Source of the DNA: Dysgonamonadaceae bacterium
GTDB lineage: Bacteria > Bacteroidota > Bacteroidia > Bacteroidales > Azobacteroidaceae
Direction: 5' to 3'
Length of the DNA: 16,679 nucleotides
Assembly (NCBI GenBank): GCA_031258895.1
Contig: JAIRMF010000052.1
Coordinates: 1-16,679, forward strand
A program made the translations under genes and the position numbers. Position 1 is the first letter of the stretch; each line of letters begins with the position of its first letter. Below are positions 7,438 through 13,740 of the stretch, in pieces. Below the pieces are notes generated by a model that saw only the letters and a program-made list of their open reading frames with translations, was not told the DNA's origin and searched no databases.

Positions 7438-8442
7438 ATGGGCAAGACACGTGCAGTCATCACGGGTATTGGCGGATATGTTCCCAATTACAGACTGACC
7501 AACGAGGAGATTTCCACTTATGTAGACACCTCTGACGAATGGATCACGCAGCGAATCGGTATCAAAGAAAGGCGGATTCTGAAGCCGGAAGAAGGTGTCG
7601 GAGTGAGTTACCTTGCGCAGCGAGCTATTGAGGACATGCAGAGCAAGCGTCCTTTTGACCCGCTTTCGGTTGAGGCGATAATCTTTGCTACTTCCACTCC
7701 CGACTATATTCTTCCCAATACGGCCTCACTTGTTGCTTTCAGGACGGGGATGAAGAACGCGTTCGGGTTTGATTTATCGGCGGCTTGCAGTGGCTTTGTC
7801 TACGCCCTTGAGACGGCAAACAATTTCATACTTTCGGGCAGATACAGGAGAGTAATGGTGATAGCGGGCGATGTATTGTCGGTTGTTACCGATACGCTCG
7901 ACCGGAACACCTGTCCTATTTTTTCCGATGCTTGTGGTGTTGTTTTTGTCGAGGCTCAGGAGAGCGAGGAAGGTATCATTGATTCGGTTTTGCATGTCGA
8001 CGGCGACAGTGTAGAAAACTTGCACATGCTTGGTGGTGGGTCTGTCAATCCGGCCAGCCATGAGACAGTTGACAGACGTATGCATTACATTTGGCAAAAC
8101 GGCAAGGCGGTGTTTAAGAAGGCTGTTACTTCGATGGCCGACACTTGTGAGGAGATACTTCTTCGCAACAACCTGACGAAAAATGATGTTCAGTGGGTGG
8201 TTCCGCACCAAGCCAACCTGCGTATTATTGAGGCGATAGCCGGTCGTTTGGTTTTGCCTCTTTCGAAAGTCATGGTCAACATTGAGAAGTATGGCAATTC
8301 GAGTGCCGGCACGATACCTCTTTGTTTATGTGATTGGGAAAAAATCATGCGGAAAGGTGACAATGTGATCCTTACCGCTTTTGGAGCCGGATATACCTGG
8401 GGTGCCGTATATCTTAAATGGGGGTACGACACGGATCGATAA
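7438..8442 (+). CDS. fabH: 3-oxoacyl-ACP synthase III (KAS III)
   Basis: A 334-residue thiolase-fold enzyme that condenses acetyl-CoA (or another primer) with malonyl-ACP to start fatty-acid synthesis. The Cys-His-Asn triad is complete: Cys117 in SAACSGF, His257 in VPHQANLR and Asn287 in YGNSSAGT. TSDEWITQRIGI near residues 33-44 and the C-terminal FGAGYTWGA are also typical. One conserved motif differs: the glycine-rich FGDGAGA is here FSDACGV (162-168). The ATG at 7438 is preferred; a GTG six bases earlier (7432) overlaps the rpmF stop and would add two residues. It is the last gene of the yceD-rpmF-fabH cluster, and its stop lies 27 bases from the convergent M23 gene with no terminator visible. 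Confidence 0.93.
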   Translation: MGKTRAVITGIGGYVPNYRLTNEEISTYVDTSDEWITQRIGIKERRILKPEEGVGVSYLAQRAIEDMQSKRPFDPLSVEAIIFATSTPDYILPNTASLVAFRTGMKNAFGFDLSAACSGFVYALETANNFILSGRYRRVMVIAGDVLSVVTDTLDRNTCPIFSDACGVVFVEAQESEEGIIDSVLHVDGDSVENLHMLGGGSVNPASHETVDRRMHYIWQNGKAVFKKAVTSMADTCEEILLRNNLTKNDVQWVVPHQANLRIIEAIAGRLVLPLSKVMVNIEKYGNSSAGTIPLCLCDWEKIMRKGDNVILTAFGAGYTWGAVYLKWGYDTDR

Positions 8443-8469
8443 GACTTCCCGGCGTCGGTATTGGCGCGG

Positions 8470-9333
8470 TTAGCGGCATTCAAAATTCACAAGTTCACAA
8501 GGGTCGATCGCTCGGCCGTTATTCCACAATTCAAAATGCAGATGATTACCGGTAGAGTACAGGCCGGTATTACCCACGAAGGCGATTATTTCTCCGGTTT
8601 CTGTGGTTTCGCCCTGTGATTTCAGCAGGCGAGCGCAGTGTTTATAGACGGAGAAGAAGCCGTTTGGGTGTTGTATTTGAAGCACGTATCCGGTTTCGTG
8701 GTCGAGTCCGGCGAAGACGACGGTACCGTTTCGGACGGCGGTTACGGGTTCATTTTCCACAGTAGCGATATCGATTCCGTAGTGTTTTGCTTGCGGGTTG
8801 AAGAGTGAGGATACAATACCTTTCGTGGGCCGGTAGAAGACGGGGTTATCCGGTTTTGGGGCGGTGCCGGAATTGAGGTTAAATCGTTCTTCTTCTTCGT
8901 AGTTACGGATAAATGTTTCGGTTTCTTTGGAGTTACTGAGTTTAAGTTCAGTTTGGTATTCTGCCGGGTTATTGACTTCGAGCACCTGGTCTACTTCGAG
9001 GGTACCGTTGAGGGCGGCTTTGACGTTATTGATATATTGCGCTTGTATTTGGAGTGTGATTTGCATGGAGTCGCATTTGAGGGCGTTTTCGATAATTTCT
9101 TGCCGGATGTCGGCTGGGAGGTATCCGGGTAAGTAGTTGCGGATAGGTGTTTTAACGATCACGAATGCGGTTATTGCGATCAGTGCGACGGCGAAGAAGA
9201 ACAATGCGAGGCATCCTTGCAGTCTTGATATATGGAATGAGAAGACTTCTTCGAGTGTATTTTCGTTCAGGAATAAGAGTTTGTATTCGAACCGCATCTT
9301 ATCCCAAAAACCTTTGTTTTTCCAGTTGCTCAT
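8470..9333 (-). CDS. M23 family metallopeptidase, membrane-anchored
   Basis: Predicted LytM-type zinc endopeptidase or murein-hydrolase activator, 287 residues. A short cytoplasmic tail contains KMRFEYKLLFLNENTLEEVF, typical of a Bacteroidota subgroup. Then come one transmembrane helix (about 41-60), a linker with coiled-coil character (about 75-155), and a C-terminal M23 domain from about 170. Zinc ligands are visible: His184 and Asp188 in HYGID, and His266 in HLHFE (with His264). The set is complete, so activity on peptidoglycan cross-links is plausible, facing the periplasm. Start: the ATG at 9333; Met13 (KMRFEYK) is an alternative closer to homologue starts. It is divergent from lipA and convergent with fabH. 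Confidence 0.88.
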   Translation of the reverse strand: MSNWKNKGFWDKMRFEYKLLFLNENTLEEVFSFHISRLQGCLALFFFAVALIAITAFVIVKTPIRNYLPGYLPADIRQEIIENALKCDSMQITLQIQAQYINNVKAALNGTLEVDQVLEVNNPAEYQTELKLSNSKETETFIRNYEEEERFNLNSGTAPKPDNPVFYRPTKGIVSSLFNPQAKHYGIDIATVENEPVTAVRNGTVVFAGLDHETGYVLQIQHPNGFFSVYKHCARLLKSQGETTETGEIIAFVGNTGLYSTGNHLHFELWNNGRAIDPCELVNFECR

Positions 9334-9337
9334 TTTG

Positions 9338-9368
9338 CAAAGTTCGTAAAAATGTCTGAGCTATGCAA
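9338..9368 (-). promoter_or_regulatory. Possible promoter for the M23 gene, very close to its ATG
   Basis: On the - strand a TTG (9368-9366) is followed after 20 bases by GAACTTTG (9345-9338), one mismatch from TAnnTTTG, at the spacing expected for Bacteroidota -33/-7 elements. Only four bases separate this box from the ATG at 9333, so the transcript would be leaderless or nearly so, or translation would begin at the internal Met13. Confidence 0.35.
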
Positions 9369-9539
9369 CTATACACCTATGCGCTAAATGATTTTCCGAA
9401 TGTGCAGAAAGATTTTCTGCGTGTTCCCAAAAAGTTGATATATAAGATCAAATCACTTCTCAGAGAACAAGGTAGCAGCGCAAACAAGAGGAACCTTGTG
9501 ATCAGGTATTTTTGCGTAACTTTGCAGGCATTTCCATAG
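9363..9539 (+). CDS. Possible small protein, 58 residues, unknown
   Basis: An ATG-started open frame fills most of the 215-base gap between the divergent M23 and lipA genes and ends at a TAG ten bases before the lipA ATG. The translation begins MQLYTYALNDFPNVQKD and continues with a basic middle (VPKKLIYKIKSLLREQG) and a short hydrophobic C-terminal part. The composition is protein-like and the middle could be an amphipathic helix. Against it: no recognisable family, no ribosome-binding site, and the lipA promoter lies inside its 3' end. It may simply be an open stretch in a regulatory region. Confidence 0.22.
   Translation: MQLYTYALNDFPNVQKDFLRVPKKLIYKIKSLLREQGSSANKRNLVIRYFCVTLQAFP
9404..9420. 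other. Short perfect inverted repeat (hairpin)
   Basis: GCAGAAA (9404-9410) and TTTCTGC (9414-9420) form a perfect 7-bp stem around GAT. It lies in the M23-lipA intergenic region, 129 bases upstream of the lipA ATG. It is not followed by a T-run, so it is not an intrinsic terminator; it could be an operator or chance. Confidence 0.3.
9467..9499. promoter_or_regulatory. Inverted repeat upstream of lipA, possible operator
   Basis: ACAAGGT (9467-9473) and ACCTTGT (9493-9499) are perfect inverted copies separated by 19 bases. The right arm overlaps the presumed -33 TTG of the lipA promoter, so a protein bound here could block or aid transcription. No known regulator motif is recognised and a 7-bp dyad can occur by chance. 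Confidence 0.25.
9496..9524 (+). promoter_or_regulatory. lipA promoter (TTG - 18 bases - TAACTTTG)
   Basis: TAACTTTG at 9517-9524 is an exact match to the Bacteroidota -7 box, and a TTG at 9496-9498 sits 18 bases upstream as a plausible -33 element. The lipA ATG follows 24 bases after the box. Confidence 0.6.
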
Positions 9540-9548
9540 ATACAAACA

Positions 9549-10418
9549 ATGAACTGCAAAAACAATTCAAACCGCGTGCGAAAACCCGAATGGCTCAAAG
9601 TAAAACTCGGTAACAATCAACATTTCTCGAAAACAGGAACCCTGATCTCCTCCCAAAACCTTCATACAATCTGCCAAAGCGGACGGTGCCCCAATCTGGG
9701 CGAATGCTGGAACCGTGGGGCTGCAACGTTTATGATAGGAGGAGATATATGCACCCGCTCCTGCAAATTCTGCAACACCCGAACAGGACGTCCCGAACCG
9801 CTCGACCCAAACGAACCACTGCGAGTCGCACTTGCCATCAAAAACCTGGAACTGAAACACGCCGTCATAACTTCCGTCGACCGAGACGACCTACCCGATT
9901 GCGGCGCAATACACTGGGTGGAAACAGTCCGACAAATCAAACTCCATAACCCGACAACAACCCTCGAAATCCTTATCCCTGACTTCAAAGGCAACACCGG
10001 TAACTTAAACCTCGTCATCAAAACCCGTCCGGAAATAATATCGCATAACATGGAAACAGTTCGCCGGCTAACCCCAATCCTCCGAAGTGCAGCACAATAC
10101 GAACGCAGTCTCACGGTGTTGAAAACAATAACCGAATCAGGTGTGCCTGCAAAAACAGGATTGATGCTCGGTATGGGAGAAACGGAAAACGAGGTCGCAC
10201 AACTCATGAACGACCTCCTCGCAACCGGTTGCCGTCTAATCTCTATCGGGCAATACCTCCAACCCTCACATAAACACTTCCCGGTCTCCCAATACGTACA
10301 TCCCGACACTTTCGCAAAATACCGCGAACAAGCGCTCTCCCTCGGATTCCTCCACGTGGAAAGCGGGCCTCTTGTACGGTCGTCATACCGTTCCGAAGCG
10401 TTCCTGAAAAAAAATTAA
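9549..10418 (+). CDS. lipA: Lipoyl synthase (radical SAM)
   Basis: A 289-residue lipoyl synthase that inserts two sulfurs into protein-bound octanoyl groups of 2-oxoacid dehydrogenases and the glycine cleavage H protein. The auxiliary cluster cysteines are Cys42, Cys47 and Cys53 (CQSGRCPNLGEC). The radical-SAM CxxxCxxC is Cys68, Cys72 and Cys75 (CTRSCKFC). The C-terminal RSSY (277-280) supplies the serine ligand of the auxiliary cluster. HAVITSVDRDDLPD and LEILIPDFKGN are also family-typical. The length is on the short side but nothing essential is missing. The gene stands alone behind its own promoter with no lipB beside it. Its TAA stop overlaps the htpG stop. Confidence 0.96.
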   Translation: MNCKNNSNRVRKPEWLKVKLGNNQHFSKTGTLISSQNLHTICQSGRCPNLGECWNRGAATFMIGGDICTRSCKFCNTRTGRPEPLDPNEPLRVALAIKNLELKHAVITSVDRDDLPDCGAIHWVETVRQIKLHNPTTTLEILIPDFKGNTGNLNLVIKTRPEIISHNMETVRRLTPILRSAAQYERSLTVLKTITESGVPAKTGLMLGMGETENEVAQLMNDLLATGCRLISIGQYLQPSHKHFPVSQYVHPDTFAKYREQALSLGFLHVESGPLVRSSYRSEAFLKKN

Positions 10419-12289
10419 GATAAAAGTACGTCGGTGCTCCGCTTGACAAACTTGCTCAACGCCTCACCCTTCAAAAGTCCATTGGCAAGTAAAGCAAGGT
10501 CGACCAACTGATTGATAAGCCCCCCGCAATTCTCCTTCTCAGAGATAGCCTTCTTTATCAACGGCGCATCAAGATTGATTACCATGTTGTAGGAAACAGG
10601 CATCTCACCGTAAAAATTCATAGCACCTCCCTGCATCTCCGACATCTCCTTCATGCGACGCATAAACTCATTCTGTGTGACCGTGACACAATTGCCGGAC
10701 TCCCCTATATGCTCGAATCCAATGACAAAATCCGTCTTTTCAATCGGAGGAATAGCCGACTTGAAAAGCTCCACAAGCTCCTTGCGCTCGTCCTCCGTCA
10801 ACTTGACCTCCTCTGTATCACGCTTCCTGATAAGATTGTCGATAATATCACCGTCAACACGAACAAAACGAGCCTTCTCCAACCGCTGCTCAAGCCTGTT
10901 TACAAAGTGCATGTCCAATTGACCGTCCATCACCAAAACATCGTAAGCCTTCTCCTTCGCCTCAGATATGTAAGCGTACTGCTCGTCCTTGTCGGTAGTG
11001 TACAAATAAATAAGATTGCCGTCCTTGTCGGTCTGTTCCGATTGAATCAGCGTCTTATATTCGTCAAGCGTGTAACACTTGTTTTCAATGTCCTTGAGCA
11101 AAACGAACTTCGAGGCGCGATCGTAAAATTTCTCGTCGGTAATAATACCGTATTCAATGAAAATCTTCAAACTGTCCCACTTCTCCTCAAACTGCTGCCG
11201 GTCGTTCTTAAATATCTCGTCAAGACGGTCTGCTACCTTCTTTGTGATATATGTCGAAATCTTCTTCACATTACCGTCGCTCTGCAGGTATGAACGGGAA
11301 ACGTTGAGCGGAATATCGGGCGAATCAATGACGCCATGAAGTAATGTGAGAAACTCCGGTACAATACCCTCTACCGAATCGGTAACATAAACCTGATTGC
11401 AGTAAAGCTGGATCTTGTTTTTTTGAAGCTCAATACCGCTCTTTACCTTCGGGAAATAAAGAATCCCCGTCAGATGAAAAGGATAATCGACATTCAAGTG
11501 AATCCAAAACAACGGATCCTCGGCAAAAGGATAAAGCTCTTTGTAAAACTTCTTATAGTCCTCGTCCGTCAGGTCGGCAGGCTTGCGCATCCAAAGCGGA
11601 TTGACTTCGTTGATAATATTGTCTTCATCCAATTCAACCGACTTACCGTCCTTCCATTCGGTTTTCTTTCCGAAAGCAATCGGCACGGGCAGAAAACGAC
11701 AGTACTTTTTCAGCAGCGATTCGATCTTGTGATTTTCGGCAAACTGTTTGCTGTCATCATCAAAATGCAGGATAACATCAGTGCCTCGATCCTCCTTCTT
11801 CGTCTCACTGACAGTGTATTCAGGCGAACCGTCACACTCCCATTTCATTGCCTGAGAATCTTCGCGCCACGAACGGGTGATGATCTCCACCTTTTTCGAT
11901 ACCATAAACGCGGAATAAAAGCCAAGCCCGAAATGCCCAATGATGGAATTGGCGTCCTTCTTATACTTGTCAAGGAAATCATTGGCAGACGAAAAGGCTA
12001 TCTGGTTTATATATTTTTCGATCTCCTCAGCGGTCATACCTATACCACGATCGCTGATAGTCAGTGTTCCTTTCTTTTCGTCGAGACGTATACGGACAGT
12101 CAAGTCGCCGACGTCTCCCTTGATCTCACCCACAGAGGCGAGAGTTCTGAGCTTTTGAGTGGCGTCAACAGAGTTCGAGACAATTTCACGGATGAAAATG
12201 TCATGGTCACTGTAAAGAAACTTCTTTATGATAGGGAAGATGTTTTCGGTTGTTACACCTATCCGGCCGGATTGCTTTTTTGTACTCAT
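10415..12289 (-). CDS. htpG: Molecular chaperone HtpG (bacterial Hsp90)
   Basis: A 624-residue cytosolic ATP-dependent chaperone with Hsp90 layout: N-terminal GHKL ATPase domain (about 1-220) with REIVSNSVDATQKL (ATP-site Asn), SDRGIGM, and GHFGLGFYSAF (lid); middle domain with NVSRSYLQSDGNVKKI; C-terminal dimerisation domain ending in LVDLALLANGLLKGEALSKF. The Bacteroidales character is strong, for example the start GRIGVTTENIFPIIKKFLYSDHDIF. Compared with the Bacteroides form I remember (about 680 residues), it lacks a charged, helical insert just before the final dimerisation helix; this comparison is from memory. No TAnnTTTG box was seen in the AT-rich 50 bases upstream, so the promoter may be of another class. 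It is convergent with lipA with overlapping stop codons. Confidence 0.96.
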   Translation of the reverse strand: MSTKKQSGRIGVTTENIFPIIKKFLYSDHDIFIREIVSNSVDATQKLRTLASVGEIKGDVGDLTVRIRLDEKKGTLTISDRGIGMTAEEIEKYINQIAFSSANDFLDKYKKDANSIIGHFGLGFYSAFMVSKKVEIITRSWREDSQAMKWECDGSPEYTVSETKKEDRGTDVILHFDDDSKQFAENHKIESLLKKYCRFLPVPIAFGKKTEWKDGKSVELDEDNIINEVNPLWMRKPADLTDEDYKKFYKELYPFAEDPLFWIHLNVDYPFHLTGILYFPKVKSGIELQKNKIQLYCNQVYVTDSVEGIVPEFLTLLHGVIDSPDIPLNVSRSYLQSDGNVKKISTYITKKVADRLDEIFKNDRQQFEEKWDSLKIFIEYGIITDEKFYDRASKFVLLKDIENKCYTLDEYKTLIQSEQTDKDGNLIYLYTTDKDEQYAYISEAKEKAYDVLVMDGQLDMHFVNRLEQRLEKARFVRVDGDIIDNLIRKRDTEEVKLTEDERKELVELFKSAIPPIEKTDFVIGFEHIGESGNCVTVTQNEFMRRMKEMSEMQGGAMNFYGEMPVSYNMVINLDAPLIKKAISEKENCGGLINQLVDLALLANGLLKGEALSKFVKRSTDVLLS

Positions 12290-12338
12290 ATTTCTTGTAT
12301 TTTAATTTTAATGCACTTTTTGCGGAGAGTTTCCAGAC

Positions 12339-12372
12339 AAAAAAAATGCCAGACACGTGATTCTGACATTTT
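12339..12372 (-). terminator. Intrinsic terminator of metG - aminotransferase
   Basis: Read on the - strand: AAAATGTCAGA, an 8-base loop (ATCACGTG), TCTGGCATTTT, then a run giving eight U in total. The stem pairs over its length with one G-U wobble; on the + strand that position is an A-C mismatch, so the structure is optimised for - strand transcription. It lies 24 bases after the aminotransferase stop and before htpG, separating the two units. Confidence 0.82.
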
Positions 12373-12396
12373 GACGTACCGTTTATTTTTCATGAA

Positions 12397-13716
12397 CTAT
12401 CTCCGACAACTTTGGTATTGCGAAACAAAAACCTTTAAGCGTTCTTCCAACTGTTTGTATTGATGATTCTTTATGAATGATGTACAAGCGCGCAACCCTT
12501 CTTGATTGCTGCCCGTAATGGAAAGCGAAATAGCGCTGACGCCATACGGGATAAGAGCTTTGATTAACTGTCCTCCGGTCATCCCCGGATAGCGGATCGT
12601 GAAATAAAAACCGTCGCCGATAGGCTCCCCCAGGTCGTTGTCGTAAACGATTTCAAAGCCGTATTTTTGGAAAATCAACTTCAGCCGTTGTGCCCGGTAT
12701 CCGTATTCCTTCACTTCGTTGAGGAAATTGTACTGTCCGTCCGACGCTGCCTTGAACATCGCAGCAAGTGCATATTGTGCCGAATGACTAACGCCTGTGG
12801 ATGCCGCATAAAGAACCCGATGGATAAACACGCTACCGAAAGTACCTCCGCCGTATTTTGTCGTTAAACCTGTGAATTGCCGTTTGTAAAGCGCATCCGA
12901 TATCGCAACTACCGCTATACGCTGTCCGGCGTAGCTGAACGCTTTCGAACCGGAAATTAACATAAGATAGTTGTCCGTATATCTCCCCACCGAAGGCTGG
13001 AAAGGCGATTCAAACGGACGGCTCAAATCTTTGCGGAAATCCATCGCAAAATAGGCGAGGTCTTCTACAACTATCGCGTCATATTTAACGGAAAGCTCGC
13101 CTATAATTTGCAGTTCCCTTTCGGTCAAACAGCACCATGACGGGTTGTTGGGATTGGAATACACGATACATGCGATATTGCCTTTTGACAGGTAGGATTC
13201 AAGTTTGTTGTACAGAAGTTCGCCACGACAGTCGAAATTGTCGAAAGTCTCGTACTTCAGTCCCAGAACATTGGCTTGTTGTTTCTGGACAGGAAATCCC
13301 GGGTCGATAAAGAGAATTGTGTCTTTATTGGGGTTGCATTGACAAGCCGTGATGAACGTGCAGAAAGTGCCTTCCATTGATCCGACTACGGGCACACAAC
13401 CTTCCGGAGCGACGTCCAGGTCGACAAAAGCTTTAATGAAACGCGAAGACTCGCTTTTCAACTCTTCAATCCCGTCTATAGGCGGATAGATGGAGGCTAC
13501 GCCGCGGCGCAATGCATCTATTTCGGCTTCGACTCCAACTTTGGACGGTTGAAGCCCCGGTACGCCCATTTCCATTCTGATGAACTCAAGCCCTGTTTCT
13601 TTTTCTATTTTTCCGGCAATTGCAACGATTTCGCGTATTGTTGCTTTTTCGAGGTCTTTGATGTAGAGTTCCGCAATTGCTTTGTTGACTATTGCTTCGC
13701 TAACGGGAAAATTCAT
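12397..13716 (-). CDS. PLP-dependent aminotransferase, class I/II fold
   Basis: A 439-residue fold-type I aminotransferase. Seen: GVPGLQPSKVGVEAEIDAL (substrate-entry region), GSMEGTFCTF (phosphate-binding turn), DPGFPVQKQQ, the YSNPNNPSW motif, VVEDLAYF (Asp that pairs with the pyridine nitrogen), and SGSKAFSYAGQR with the Schiff-base Lys258. The set is complete, so an active enzyme is expected. The substrate amino acid cannot be told from sequence. The ATG at 13716 lies 24 bases after the metG stop with no promoter between, so it is probably the second gene of a metG operon that ends at the terminator at 12339-12372. The link to MetG function, if any, is unclear. Confidence 0.88.
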   Translation of the reverse strand: MNFPVSEAIVNKAIAELYIKDLEKATIREIVAIAGKIEKETGLEFIRMEMGVPGLQPSKVGVEAEIDALRRGVASIYPPIDGIEELKSESSRFIKAFVDLDVAPEGCVPVVGSMEGTFCTFITACQCNPNKDTILFIDPGFPVQKQQANVLGLKYETFDNFDCRGELLYNKLESYLSKGNIACIVYSNPNNPSWCCLTERELQIIGELSVKYDAIVVEDLAYFAMDFRKDLSRPFESPFQPSVGRYTDNYLMLISGSKAFSYAGQRIAVVAISDALYKRQFTGLTTKYGGGTFGSVFIHRVLYAASTGVSHSAQYALAAMFKAASDGQYNFLNEVKEYGYRAQRLKLIFQKYGFEIVYDNDLGEPIGDGFYFTIRYPGMTGGQLIKALIPYGVSAISLSITGSNQEGLRACTSFIKNHQYKQLEERLKVFVSQYQSCRR

Positions 13717-13740
13717 TTATAATACTTTTTGATGTTAAAA

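Noticed and set aside
5620..8442. FabK-like gene and fabH as one fatty-acid operon
   Set aside because: A -7 promoter box at 6620, an 87-base gap and a change of codon usage separate the FabK-like gene from the yceD-rpmF-fabH cluster.
11423..12463. A 346-codon + strand open frame antisense to htpG
   Set aside because: It lies almost wholly opposite a clear htpG, begins at no promoter, and its translation resembles no protein family; it is a shadow frame.
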